This document shows, in pieces, positions 1 to 8,357 of a stretch of DNA of 64,000 nucleotides (the stretch's first letter is position 1; each line of letters opens with the position of its first letter). The stretch is from positions 1,258,001 to 1,322,000 of the forward strand of contig NZ_CP040244.1 in assembly GCF_005517195.1 (NCBI RefSeq), given 5' to 3'. Origin of the DNA: Streptomyces vilmorinianum (lineage in GTDB: Bacteria > Actinomycetota > Actinomycetes > Streptomycetales > Streptomycetaceae). A model generated the notes under the pieces. That model did not search any database. It had not been told where the DNA came from and saw nothing but the letters and a program-made list of their open reading frames with translations. The position numbers were made by a program, and so were the translations under genes.

Positions 1-1718
1 AGGACCCGGACCGCGGCCCGCAGTTCGACATCGGTCCAGGAGTACGCGGCGAGGGTCGCCCGCTGGCCGCTGAGTTGGGCGATGTCGTACGGGTTGCGGA
101 TCGCGATCGTCACGACGGGCACGCCGGTCGCGGCGAGCCGCGCGACGAGGGTGCGCTGCGGGCTGGTCGCCGAGACGTTGTATGTGCCCACGACGACGAC
201 GTCCTTGCCGGCCGCCGCGGCCACCGCCTCGTCGATCCTCGCCGCGGTCGGGGTGATCCCGGTGGACAACGCCGTGGCGGTGAAGCCGAGTTCGGTGAGG
301 GCCTGGGTCAGGGTGGTGGTCGGCGGGCCGGTGGTGCCGGACGGCGAGGCCGGATCGGCGCCGACGACCAGGACGTTGCCGTGGGCGAGACGGCTGATCG
401 GCAGGAACCCGCCCTCGTTGAGGAGCAGGGTCGTGGTCTCCTCGGCGATCCGGTCGGCGTGGGCGAGGTGGGCCGCCGTGCCGACCGTACGGTCCACTCC
501 GGCGGCGGTGACGTACGGCCGGCGGAACAGCCCCAGCTTCGCCTTGAGGCGCAGAATCCGCAGGATCGATTCATCGAGCCGGGCCTCGGTCAGCTCGCCG
601 TCCTGGACGGCCTTGAGGACCGCGTTCCAGGCGACGTCCAGCTTCGGCGGGTTCAGCAGCTGGTCGACACCGGCCTTGAGCGCGAGGACGGGCACGCGGT
701 CGTCGCCGTACTTCGTCCGTACGCCCTCCATGCCGAGGGAGTCCGTCACCACCACACCGTCGTAACCGAGTTCCTCGCGCAGGATGCCGGTCAGGATCGG
801 CCGGGAGAGGGTCGCCGGGTCCTCGCTCGGGTCGAGCGCGGGCACGACGATGTGCGCGGTCATGATCGAGTCGATGCCGGCGCGGATCGCCGACCGGAAC
901 GGCGGGGCGTCGAGCTCGGACCACTGCGCGCGGGTGTGGGTGATGGTCGGCAGGCCGTAGTGGCTGTCGACGGCGGTGTCGCCGTGCCCGGGGAAGTGCT
1001 TGGACGTCGCCGCGATCCCGGCCTGCTGGTAGCCCTTGACCTGGGCCGCGACCAGGGCGGCGACGGCCTGCGGGTCGGAGCCGTAGGAGCGGACGCCGAT
1101 GACGGGGTTGGCGGGGTTGACGTTGACGTCCGCGACGGGCGCGTAGTTCTGCCGGATGCCGACGGCGGCCAGCTCGGCGCCCGCGATCTGCGCGGCCTCG
1201 CGGGCGTCGGAGTGCGATCCGCCGGCGCCGAGCGCCATGGCGCCGGGGAGCAGGGTGGCGGGCTTGCCGACCCGGCAGACGATGCCGTGCTCCTGGTCGG
1301 TGGAGATGAGCAGGGGGAGGGGCGTCGGCTGGGCGAGGCCGGCCCGCTGGATGCCGTTGGAGAGCTCGGCGATCTGGTGCGGGTCGCGGGTGTTGTGCGC
1401 CCAGGCGAAGTAGATGACGCCGCCGACGTGGTACTTCTCGACGAGTTCGGCGGCGGTCCGGACGCCGATCTCCTTGAGGTTGGAGTCGATGTCGGCCTGG
1501 TCGGGGGCGGTGGCGGAGTGGCCGTACACCCGCATGACGAAGAGCTGGCCGACCTTCTCCTCCAGTGACATCCCGGAGATGAGCCGCCGGAGGCTCTTGT
1601 CCCGGTCGTCGTCGGATTCGGCGTGGGCGATCGGGGCGGTCACACCGGTGACGGCGGCGGCCGCCGCGGCGGCGGTCACCGTGAGAAGAGTGCGTCTCGA
1701 GGGGGCGCGGTGGTGCAC
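1..1718 (-). CDS. Glycoside hydrolase family 3 enzyme (beta-N-acetylhexosaminidase-like), 3' end cut by window edge
   Basis: This is a secreted GH3 enzyme, probably a beta-N-acetylglucosaminidase acting on chitin- or peptidoglycan-derived sugars. The first 572 codons are visible and the C-terminus lies beyond the left edge. Translation from GTG 1718 gives a twin-arginine signal (SRRTLLTV followed by an Ala-rich run), so Tat export is likely. The (beta/alpha)8 domain carries KHFPGHGDT at residues 240-248, the hallmark of the NagZ-type subgroup with the His/Asp dyad, and TDSLGM with the nucleophile Asp at about residue 326. The second alpha/beta GH3-C domain begins near residue 400. A Shine-Dalgarno GGAAGGAG lies 5 bases before the GTG. 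The family is clear. NagZ-like specificity is inferred from the KHFPGHG loop, and a lipoprotein role is excluded by the Tat leader without a lipobox. Confidence 0.88.
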   Translation of the reverse strand, partial: MHHRAPSRRTLLTVTAAAAAAAVTGVTAPIAHAESDDDRDKSLRRLISGMSLEEKVGQLFVMRVYGHSATAPDQADIDSNLKEIGVRTAAELVEKYHVGGVIYFAWAHNTRDPHQIAELSNGIQRAGLAQPTPLPLLISTDQEHGIVCRVGKPATLLPGAMALGAGGSHSDAREAAQIAGAELAAVGIRQNYAPVADVNVNPANPVIGVRSYGSDPQAVAALVAAQVKGYQQAGIAATSKHFPGHGDTAVDSHYGLPTITHTRAQWSELDAPPFRSAIRAGIDSIMTAHIVVPALDPSEDPATLSRPILTGILREELGYDGVVVTDSLGMEGVRTKYGDDRVPVLALKAGVDQLLNPPKLDVAWNAVLKAVQDGELTEARLDESILRILRLKAKLGLFRRPYVTAAGVDRTVGTAAHLAHADRIAEETTTLLLNEGGFLPISRLAHGNVLVVGADPASPSGTTGPPTTTLTQALTELGFTATALSTGITPTAARIDEAVAAAAGKDVVVVGTYNVSATSPQRTLVARLAATGVPVVTIAIRNPYDIAQLSGQRATLAAYSWTDVELRAAVRV

Positions 1719-1768
1719 TGATGCTCCTTCCGGCCGTGCAAGGTTGAAGGAAACTTCCAAGGTGTCAC

Positions 1769-1797
1769 GGATAGCCCGAAAGTAACTGCCAGGTCAA
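1769..1797 (-). promoter_or_regulatory. Candidate promoter for the GH3 gene
   Basis: On the minus strand TTGACC (1792-1797), 17 bases and CTATCC (1769-1774) lie about 50 bases before the GH3 start. The -35 is good and the -10 is weak. A short symmetric GGAAGTTTCC follows at 1748-1757. This is pattern matching only. Confidence 0.3.
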
Positions 1798-1820
1798 GAA
1801 CCTGAACAGGAATCAGTCGC

Positions 1821-2729
1821 TCACGTCGCCGACACCGAGGGCCACAGCTCCTGGAGCGTGCGGACCGCCTCCCTGATCGCGGGGCGGCGGGCGGCGCCCG
1901 TACGCCACAGGGCGTGCAGCCGGCGCATCGGCATCGGGTCCAGCCGGACCGGGGTCACCTCGGGCGGCAGGGCCCCGCGCCCGAGCCGCGGCACCATCGC
2001 GATCCCGAGACCCGCCGCGACCAGGGCGACCTGCGTGTGGTTCTCCTCCGCCAGGTGGACGATCCGCGGCTCGTACCCGGTGGCCCGCAGGGTCCGCATC
2101 AGCCAGTCGTGGCACACGGTCCCCGGCGGCTGCGTGATCCACCGCTCGTCCGCCAGCTCCTCGCGCCGCACCGACGCCCGCGCCGCCAGCGGATGGCCGC
2201 GCGGTACGAGTACGTCGCACAGGTCGTCGCCGATCACGGCCTGCTCCACGCCCGGCGGGGCCGGCATCGGCGCGATGTCCCAGTCGTGGGCCACGGCGAG
2301 GTCGATCACGCCGCGCGAGACGAGGTCGATCGAGAGGTGCGGGTCGACCTCCGTGAGGCGGGCGTCGAGGGAGGGGTGGCGGACCGCCAGTTCGGCGAGG
2401 ACCCGCGGCATGAGACCGCGCGCGGCGCTGGCGAAGCAGCCGATCGACAGGCGCCCGGCGGGCACCCCGCGCCGCTCTTCGAGACGTACCTCCGCCTCCT
2501 CGACGATCGACAGCAACTTCTCGGCGGTGTCGGCCAGTTGCCGGGCCTCGTCGGTGAGCCGCACCCCGCGGCCCTGGCGTTCGAGCAGGGTCGTGCGGGT
2601 CTCCCGCTCCAGCTTGGCGATCTGCTGGGAGACGGCGGACGGGGTGTAGCCGAGCGCGGCGGCCGCGGCGCCCACCGTGCCGTGGACGGCGACGGCGTGC
2701 AGGGCCCGCAGGCGTCCGAGATCGAGCAT
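1821..2729 (-). CDS. LysR-family transcriptional regulator
   Basis: This is a 302-residue LysR-type regulator, the usual family length. The N-terminal winged helix-turn-helix is at residues 1-60 (GTVGAAAAALGYTPSAVSQQ), followed by a periplasmic-binding-protein-like effector domain. It is divergent from an EamA transporter gene, so the simplest model is that it controls that transporter in response to the exported or imported compound. A perfect inverted repeat (2747-2775) sits 18 bases before its ATG, well placed for autorepression. ATG 2729 is preceded by GGAGG-type bases. The ligand cannot be told from sequence. Confidence 0.92.
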   Translation of the reverse strand: MLDLGRLRALHAVAVHGTVGAAAAALGYTPSAVSQQIAKLERETRTTLLERQGRGVRLTDEARQLADTAEKLLSIVEEAEVRLEERRGVPAGRLSIGCFASAARGLMPRVLAELAVRHPSLDARLTEVDPHLSIDLVSRGVIDLAVAHDWDIAPMPAPPGVEQAVIGDDLCDVLVPRGHPLAARASVRREELADERWITQPPGTVCHDWLMRTLRATGYEPRIVHLAEENHTQVALVAAGLGIAMVPRLGRGALPPEVTPVRLDPMPMRRLHALWRTGAARRPAIREAVRTLQELWPSVSAT

Positions 2730-2746
2730 GGGAGGCTCCTGTGGGC

Positions 2747-2775
2747 GGTTGGATGAAGCGTTGCTTCATCCAACC
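2747..2775. promoter_or_regulatory. 29-bp perfect palindrome, probable LysR operator
   Basis: The arms GGTTGGATGAAGC and GCTTCATCCAACC are perfectly complementary and separated by GTT. The element lies in the 99-bp gap between the divergent LysR and EamA genes. LysR proteins bind dyads with a T-N11-A core in exactly this setting. The assignment of the binder is inferred from position. Confidence 0.75.
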
Positions 2776-2828
2776 ATGAAGGAATCCGTGCTGGTGCTAC
2801 ACGGTTGTGGTGGGTGACGCTCTCTCAT

Positions 2829-3761
2829 ATGCGCCCGTCCCACATCGCCCTGGCCGTGCTCGTCGCCGCCGTATGGGGAGTCAACTTCGTCGTCATCGAG
2901 ATCGGCCTCGACCACTTCCCGCCGCTGCTCTTCTCCGCCCTCCGCTTCCTCGCCGCCGCCCTCCCCGCCGTCTTCCTCGTCGGCCGCCCCAAGGTCGCCT
3001 GGAAGGCGATCGTGGGGGTGGGGCTCGTGCTGGGCGTCGCGAAGTTCGGGCTGCTCTTCACGGGGATGGACCTGGGCGCGCCTGCCGGGCTCTCCTCGTT
3101 GGTCCTGCAGGTCCAGGCGGTCTTCACGGCCCTGTTCGCCTACCTCGCGCTCGGGGAACGGCCGGGCCGCGTGAAGCTCCTGGGCATGGCGGTCGCCCTC
3201 GCGGGCATCGGGGTCGCGGCGGTCGACGAGGGTGCGTCGGGCCCCCTGGCCGGCTTCGCCCTCCTGATCGCCGCCGCGGCCTGCTGGGGTGTCTCCAACG
3301 TCCTGACCCGCAAGGCGTCCCCGCCCGACGCGCTCAACTTCATGGTGTGGGTGAGCGCCGTGCCCGTACTGCCGCTGCTCGCCCTCTCGCTCGTCCTGGA
3401 AGGGCCCGAGCGGGACCTCGAAGCGCTGCGCGGACTCGACTGGACCGGCGTCGGCGTCATCGTCTACGTCGCCTGGATCACCACCGTCTTCGGCTTCGGC
3501 GCCTGGGGCTGGCTGCTGCGCCGCCACCCGGCGTCCTCGGTGGCCCCGTTCTCGCTCCTCGTCCCGGTCTTCGGGATGTCCGCGGCGGCCCTCTTCCTCG
3601 GCGAGGGCGTCAGCGGCCCGCGCTGGTGCGCGGCGGCGCTGCTCGTCGGGGGAGTGGCCCTGGCCTCCTTCGCCCCGGCCCGCCCGCCGGGCGGGACTAC
3701 TGAGGTCCGGGTGGGGCGGGTTAGGGTTCTGGATCATGGAACTGGTTCCCGTCGACCGTGA
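2829..3761 (+). CDS. EamA-family (drug/metabolite transporter) permease
   Basis: This is an inner-membrane transporter of 310 residues with ten predicted hydrophobic helices in two EamA repeats (first repeat from about residue 5 with AVWGVNFVVIEIGL, second from about residue 140 with ACWGVSNVLTRKA). DMT members export amino acids or other metabolites, and YdcZ/EamA proteins next to a divergent LysR gene are commonly exporters under its control. Start ATG 2829 was chosen because the protein then opens with the first helix. An in-frame GTG at 2814 is possible. The 3' end overlaps the next gene by 26 bases. The substrate is unknown. Confidence 0.88.
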   Translation: MRPSHIALAVLVAAVWGVNFVVIEIGLDHFPPLLFSALRFLAAALPAVFLVGRPKVAWKAIVGVGLVLGVAKFGLLFTGMDLGAPAGLSSLVLQVQAVFTALFAYLALGERPGRVKLLGMAVALAGIGVAAVDEGASGPLAGFALLIAAAACWGVSNVLTRKASPPDALNFMVWVSAVPVLPLLALSLVLEGPERDLEALRGLDWTGVGVIVYVAWITTVFGFGAWGWLLRRHPASSVAPFSLLVPVFGMSAAALFLGEGVSGPRWCAAALLVGGVALASFAPARPPGGTTEVRVGRVRVLDHGTGSRRP

Positions 3762-4284
3762 CCCCGCGCCCGGGGTCGTCCTCCTCAGCGGCATCCCCGG
3801 CAGCGGGAAGTCGACCGTCGCGGCGGCCCTCGCGGCCCGGTTCGCGAGCTCCGCGCACATCGAGGTCGACGGTCTCCAGTCACTGATCGTCAGCGGCTGC
3901 CACTGGCCGACCCCGGACGGCGACCCCGAGGCCGACCGCCAGATCTTCCTGCGCGCCCGCAACGCGTGCCTGCTGGCGGACAGCTTCACCTCGGCCGGGT
4001 TCCTGCCGGTGATCGACGACGTGGTGGTCCGCCGCAGCCACCTCGACTTCTACCGCACGTCCCTCAAGGCCCGCCCCTTCCACACCGTCTTCCTGGCCCC
4101 CGGCCCGGACAAGGCATGGGAGCGCAACAACGCCCGCGACAAGCGCCTGACGACGAACTGGGCGCCGCTGGACACGGCGATGCGGGAGGAACTGTCTGCC
4201 GACGGCATCTGGATCGACAACGCGGAGCTGTCGGTGGAGGAAACGGTGGACGCGGTACTGGGCGCGACGGGGCTGGAGGTCTAG
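3736..4284 (+). CDS. P-loop phosphotransferase (chloramphenicol phosphotransferase-like)
   Basis: This is a 182-residue ATP-binding protein of the small nucleoside/antibiotic kinase type. A P-loop GIPGSGKST is at residues 19-27, followed by an acidic loop HIEVDGLQ and a DD pair in VIDDVVV (residues 92-98) that could serve as Walker-B/catalytic acids. An R-rich lid (ERNNARDKR, about residues 130-138) follows. The layout matches the chloramphenicol-phosphotransferase-like AAA_33/zeta-type kinases found widely in actinomycetes, where most substrates are unknown. It overlaps the transporter gene upstream and meets the Uma2 gene tail to tail with a 4-base overlap of stop regions. A true antibiotic-modifying role is not shown. 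Confidence 0.75.
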   Translation: MELVPVDRDPAPGVVLLSGIPGSGKSTVAAALAARFASSAHIEVDGLQSLIVSGCHWPTPDGDPEADRQIFLRARNACLLADSFTSAGFLPVIDDVVVRRSHLDFYRTSLKARPFHTVFLAPGPDKAWERNNARDKRLTTNWAPLDTAMREELSADGIWIDNAELSVEETVDAVLGATGLEV

Positions 4285-4841
4285 GAGCGCGGGAAGCCGT
4301 CCGTCTTGACGACGATCTCGCGCCCTTCGAGCGGCAGGACCAGGTCCTCACCGAAGGGGATCTGCTCCTGCTCTTCGTAGGTCCCGGTGCGGGTGGGGCG
4401 GCTGTGGATGGTGCAGGTGTTGTCGGAGGGGTCGATGATCACGTAGACCGGGATGCTGCACTCGGCGTACATCCGGAACTTCTTGGTGAAGTCGTTGTCC
4501 TGCGTGCTCTTCGAGGCGACCTCCAGGACGACCTCCAAGCTGTGCCACTCGAAGCGGCCGCGAACATTGCGCTCGGAGCCGGGTGCGACGATCGCCATGT
4601 CGGGCGCGTATCCGTACAGGCTCGACGGGAAGTCGATCATGACGTCCGAGAGGATGTCGCCATGACCGGCGAGCTGCTGCTCGATCTGGGGCGCAGCCCT
4701 GAGGATGACCTTCCACTGGCTCTCGCCCCGGGGCGTCATGATGATCTTTCCGTCCGTGATCTCGACGCGGTATCCGCCGGGCAGGTTGACGCCGTCCAGC
4801 GCGTCCCAGGCACTCTCAACGTCCATCACTATGGTCGTCAT
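4281..4841 (-). CDS. Uma2 family (DUF820) restriction-endonuclease-like protein
   Basis: This 186-residue protein has the PD-(D/E)XK fold signature of Uma2/DUF820: PDMAIV at about residues 80-85 supplies the Asp, and LEVVLEVASKST (about 102-113) supplies the E-x-K part, with a late YVIIDP strand. Streptomyces chromosomes carry many such copies, often singletons, and their biological role is not established. ATG 4841 is preceded by GGAG (ACGGAGGAGCGC). It stands alone between a convergent gene and the LacI gene. Confidence 0.85.
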   Translation of the reverse strand: MTTIVMDVESAWDALDGVNLPGGYRVEITDGKIIMTPRGESQWKVILRAAPQIEQQLAGHGDILSDVMIDFPSSLYGYAPDMAIVAPGSERNVRGRFEWHSLEVVLEVASKSTQDNDFTKKFRMYAECSIPVYVIIDPSDNTCTIHSRPTRTGTYEEQEQIPFGEDLVLPLEGREIVVKTDGFPRS

Positions 4842-4882
4842 GCGCTCCTCCGTATCCCGTTACTTCCTGCGATAGCGGTCAC

Positions 4883-5929
4883 TCACCCCCGCGGCCGTGC
4901 CGTCGAGTCCCGTACCAGCAGCTCCGCCGGGATCGTCGACACGCCCCCCGCGGGCGCCTCCTCCGTCCCCATCGCGAGCCGGCCGGCCCGCGCCCCCGCC
5001 TCCTGCAGCGGCAGACGTACGGTCGTCAGCGCCGGCACCGCGTCGACCGAGAACGGCAGGTCGTCGAAGCCCGCCACCGAGACGTCCCCTGGGATGCTCA
5101 GCCCCCGCTCGCGCAGCGCCGCGCACGCGCCCAGCGCGACCGTGTCGTTCGACGCCACGATCGCCGTCAACGACGGCTCCCGGCGCAGGAGTTCGAGCGT
5201 CGCGTCGTAGCCGGAGGCCCGGTCGTACGTCCCGTGGACCGTCGGCCCCTCGGGCAGCCCCGCCGCCGCCATCGCCTCCCGGTGGCCCTCCAGGCGGTGC
5301 CGGGTCGTCGTCCGGTCCGCCGGCCCCGCCACGTAACCGATCCGCCGGTGCCCGAGCTCCAGCAGGTGCTCGGTGAGCCGCCGCGCCCCCGAGCGGTTGT
5401 CGAAGGTGAGCGCCGCGACGCTCGCGTCGCCCGCCACCGGCGGCCGCCCGCACAGCACGACCCGCGTCCCGGCGTCCGACAGTTTCGCCAGCTTCGCCGC
5501 CACCGCCGCCATGTGCTCGGGGTCCTCGAGCGATCCGCCGGTCAGGATGACGGCCGCGGCCCGCTGGCGCTGGAGCAGGGTGAGGTAGGTGAGCTCGCGC
5601 TCCGGTGAGCCGCCCGTGTTGCAGACGACGGCCAGCTTCTCGCCGCCCGCCCGCCCCGACGCGCCCTCCCCGATGGCGCTCTGCGCCGCACCCGCCATGA
5701 TCCCGAAGAAGGGGTCGGCGATGTCGTTGACGAGGATGCCGACCAGGTCGGAGGTGGCCGCGGCGAGCGAGCTCGCGGGCCCGTTCAGTACGTAGTCCAG
5801 CTCGTCCACCGCCCGCAGCACCCGCTCCCGGGTCGAGGCGGCGACCGGGTAGTTGCCGTTCAGGACGCGCGAGACGGTGGCGGGGGAGACCTGGGCACGC
5901 GCGGCCACATCCGCCAGCGTGACGGTCAT
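4883..5929 (-). CDS. LacI-family transcriptional repressor
   Basis: This is a 348-residue LacI/GalR repressor. The helix-turn-helix TLADVAARAQVSPATVSRVL is at residues 4-23 with the hinge helix after it, and the rest is a type I periplasmic-binding-protein fold for a sugar effector (DLVGILVNDIADPFF, VASNDTVALG, VAGFDDLPF). ATG 5929 is preceded by GGAGG (5936-5940) and begins exactly at the domain start; a longer reading to 6055 would run across the operator and is rejected. It is divergent from the oxidoreductase-DUF993-isomerase operon and shares with it a perfect 14-bp operator, so local repression with release by a sugar or its derivative is likely. Confidence 0.93.
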   Translation of the reverse strand: MTVTLADVAARAQVSPATVSRVLNGNYPVAASTRERVLRAVDELDYVLNGPASSLAAATSDLVGILVNDIADPFFGIMAGAAQSAIGEGASGRAGGEKLAVVCNTGGSPERELTYLTLLQRQRAAAVILTGGSLEDPEHMAAVAAKLAKLSDAGTRVVLCGRPPVAGDASVAALTFDNRSGARRLTEHLLELGHRRIGYVAGPADRTTTRHRLEGHREAMAAAGLPEGPTVHGTYDRASGYDATLELLRREPSLTAIVASNDTVALGACAALRERGLSIPGDVSVAGFDDLPFSVDAVPALTTVRLPLQEAGARAGRLAMGTEEAPAGGVSTIPAELLVRDSTARPRG

Positions 5930-6011
5930 CGCGTACCTCCGGGGAGAGTCGGGGAGAGTCTGCCGGACCCCTTGTCCGGCGCGTTGTCGGCAGGCTAGCG
6001 TCTCTCGTCGT

Positions 6012-6025
6012 AGAAAGCGCTTTCT
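6012..6025. promoter_or_regulatory. LacI/GalR operator (14-bp perfect palindrome)
   Basis: AGAAAGC-GCTTTCT is a perfect even palindrome with the central CG expected of LacI-family sites. It lies 83 bases before the lacI-type start and 24 bases before the divergent oxidoreductase start, so one bound repressor could block both promoters. Confidence 0.88.
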
Positions 6026-6048
6026 TCCCGTGAATGTGGAGGACCTTC

Positions 6049-7200
6049 GTGACACGCAGGACAGTGCGTATCGCCATGAACGGCGTCACCGGACGCATGG
6101 GCCACCGGCAGCACCTCGTCCGCTCGATCCTCGCCCTGCGCGAGCAGGGCGGACTCGACCTCGGCAACGGCGAGACGCTCTGGCCCGAGCCCGTCCTCGT
6201 CGGTCGCCGCGAGCACGCCCTGCGCGCCCTCGCCGAGCGCCACGGTCTCACCGAGTGGTCCACCGATCTCGACGCCGTCCTCGCGGACGAGACCGTCGAC
6301 ATCTACTTCGACGCCCAGGTCACCTCCGCCCGCGTCGAGGCGATCCGCAAGGCCGTCGCCGCCGGCAAGCACATCTACACCGAGAAGCCGACGGCGGCCG
6401 ATCTCGAAGGCGCCCTCGGCCTCGCCCGGCTCGCCCGGGACGCGGGCGTCAAGCACGGCGTCGTCCAGGACAAGATCTTCCTGCCGGGCCTGCTCAAGCT
6501 GAAGCGCCTGATCGACGGCGGCTTCTTCGGCCGGATCCTCTCCGTACGAGGGGAGTTCGGCTACTGGGTCTTCGAGGGCGACTGGCAGGACGCCCAGCGC
6601 CCCAGCTGGAACTACCGCTCCGAGGACGGCGGCGGCATCGTCGTCGACATGTTCCCGCACTGGGAGTACGTGCTCCACGAGCTCTTCGGCCGGGTCACGT
6701 CCGTCACCGCGCAGGTCGCCACGCACATCCCGCAGCGCTGGGACGAGCACGGCAAGCCCTACGAGGCGACCGCCGACGACGCCGCGTACGGCATCTTCCA
6801 GCTGGAGGGCGGCGCGGTCGCCCAGATCAACTCCTCCTGGGCGGTCCGCGTCAACCGCGGCGAACTGGTGGAGTTCCAGGTCGACGGCACCCACGGCTCC
6901 GCCGTCGCGGGCCTGCGCGACTGCCGCGTCCAGCACCGCTCGGCCACCCCCAAGCCCGTCTGGAACCCGGACATCCCGGCCACCGAGCCCTTCCGCGAGC
7001 AGTGGCAGGACGTCCCGGACAACGCCGCGTTCGACAACGGCTTCAAGGCGCAGTGGGAGCTCTTCCTGAAGCATGTGGTGCTCGACGAGCCGTACCAGTG
7101 GGACCTGCTGGCGGGCGCGCGCGGTGTGCAGCTCGCCGAGCTGGGCCTGAGGTCGTCGGCGGAGGGCCGCCGCCTGGAGGTCCCGGAGATCACGCTGTGA
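6049..7200 (+). CDS. Gfo/Idh/MocA-family NAD(P)-dependent oxidoreductase
   Basis: This is a 383-residue sugar or cyclitol dehydrogenase. An N-terminal Rossmann domain is present (RIAMNGVTGRMGHRQ, residues 7-21, a somewhat divergent dinucleotide loop), with the family EKP motif at residues 112-114 and a C-terminal alpha/beta domain that holds the substrate. Start GTG 6049 has GGAGGA six bases upstream and is in frame with a longer ORF. It overlaps the next gene by 4 bases and is the first gene of a LacI-controlled three-gene operon. Proteins of this type oxidise a hydroxyl of a sugar, inositol or a sugar acid; the exact substrate is not evident. Confidence 0.9.
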   Translation: MTRRTVRIAMNGVTGRMGHRQHLVRSILALREQGGLDLGNGETLWPEPVLVGRREHALRALAERHGLTEWSTDLDAVLADETVDIYFDAQVTSARVEAIRKAVAAGKHIYTEKPTAADLEGALGLARLARDAGVKHGVVQDKIFLPGLLKLKRLIDGGFFGRILSVRGEFGYWVFEGDWQDAQRPSWNYRSEDGGGIVVDMFPHWEYVLHELFGRVTSVTAQVATHIPQRWDEHGKPYEATADDAAYGIFQLEGGAVAQINSSWAVRVNRGELVEFQVDGTHGSAVAGLRDCRVQHRSATPKPVWNPDIPATEPFREQWQDVPDNAAFDNGFKAQWELFLKHVVLDEPYQWDLLAGARGVQLAELGLRSSAEGRRLEVPEITL

Positions 7201-8357
7201 CCCTCACCCTTCCCGACGGCCCCGGCGGCGGCGTACGGGAGTACACCCCGCGCCCCGCCCAGGTCCGCGGCGTCTTCGAGAACGCCGGCCTTACCTCCCG
7301 TACGGTCTTCTCCGCCGCCCACGTCGTCGCCGACCCGTACGCCGACACCACCCCCGATTCGCCGGCCGCCGTCGACTGGGACGCCACCCTCGCCTTCCGC
7401 CGCCACCTGTGGTCCCACGGCCTCGGCGTCGCGGAGGCCATGGACACCGCCCAGCGCGGGATGGGCCTCGACTGGGCGGGCGCGGCCGAGCTGATCCGCC
7501 GCTCGGCGGCCGAGGCCAAGTCCGTCGGCGGCCTGATCGCCTGCGGCGTCGGCACCGACCAACTCACGGGCCCCGCCGATCTCGTGACGGTCCGCGAGGC
7601 GTACGAGGAGCAGCTCGCCCTCGTCGAGGAGACGGGCTCCCAGGCCATCCTCATGGCCTCGCGCGCGCTCGCGGCCGCCGCCGAGGACCCGGAGGACTAC
7701 CTGGACACGTACACGCATCTGCTGCGGCAGGCGTCCGAGCCGGTGATCCTGCACTGGCTGGGCCCGATGTTCGACCCGGCGCTGGAGGGCTACTGGGGCT
7801 CGGCCGATCTCGACCTCGCGACCGACACCTTCCTGGAGGTCATCGCGACCCACCCGGACAAGGTCGACGGCATCAAGATCTCCCTCCTCGACGCCCAGCG
7901 CGAGATCGACCTGCGCCGCCGCCTGCCGGAGGGCGTGCGCTGCTACACGGGCGACGACTTCCACTACCCCGAGCTGATCGCGGGCGACGAGCAGGGCTTC
8001 AGCCACGCGCTGCTCGGCATCTTCGACCCGCTGGCTCCGCTGGCGGCGGAGGCGGTCCGCACCCTCGACACGGGCGACACCGAGGGCTTCCGCAAGGTCC
8101 TCGACCCGACGGTGGAGCTGTCCCGCCACCTCTTCCAGGCGCCGACGCGCTTCTACAAGACGGGCGTCGTCCTCCTCGCCTGGCTGGCGGGCCACCAGGA
8201 CCACTTCACGATGGTCGGCGGCCTGCAGTCGGCGCGCTCGCTCCCGCACCTCGCGCGGGCGTACGAACTGGCCGACGGGCTGGGCCTGTTCCCGGACCCG
8301 GAGCTGGCGGAGTCCCGGATGAAATCCCTGCTGACGGTCCACGGAGTCCCGCAATGA
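7197..8357 (+). CDS. DUF993 protein (dihydrodipicolinate-synthase/aldolase-like TIM barrel)
   Basis: This 386-residue protein belongs to DUF993, annotated as dihydrodipicolinate-synthase-like. It starts at GTG 7197, overlapping the oxidoreductase stop (GTGA), and its own stop overlaps the next ATG, so the three genes are translationally coupled. Barrel-like segments include FRRHLWSHGLGVAEAMDTAQ, GLIACGVGTDQL and VDGIKISLLDAQ, where the Lys may be the Schiff-base residue of class I aldolases. In the context of an oxidoreductase and a xylose-isomerase-like protein a C-C cleaving or dehydrating step in sugar breakdown is the best guess, but no family member has an activity known to me. Confidence 0.85.
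   Translation: MTLTLPDGPGGGVREYTPRPAQVRGVFENAGLTSRTVFSAAHVVADPYADTTPDSPAAVDWDATLAFRRHLWSHGLGVAEAMDTAQRGMGLDWAGAAELIRRSAAEAKSVGGLIACGVGTDQLTGPADLVTVREAYEEQLALVEETGSQAILMASRALAAAAEDPEDYLDTYTHLLRQASEPVILHWLGPMFDPALEGYWGSADLDLATDTFLEVIATHPDKVDGIKISLLDAQREIDLRRRLPEGVRCYTGDDFHYPELIAGDEQGFSHALLGIFDPLAPLAAEAVRTLDTGDTEGFRKVLDPTVELSRHLFQAPTRFYKTGVVLLAWLAGHQDHFTMVGGLQSARSLPHLARAYELADGLGLFPDPELAESRMKSLLTVHGVPQ

Noticed and set aside
5930..6055. Longer N-terminus for the LacI repressor (start at 6055)
   Set aside because: It would run through the operator and lacks a ribosome site; ATG 5929 has GGAGG and starts at the DNA-binding domain.
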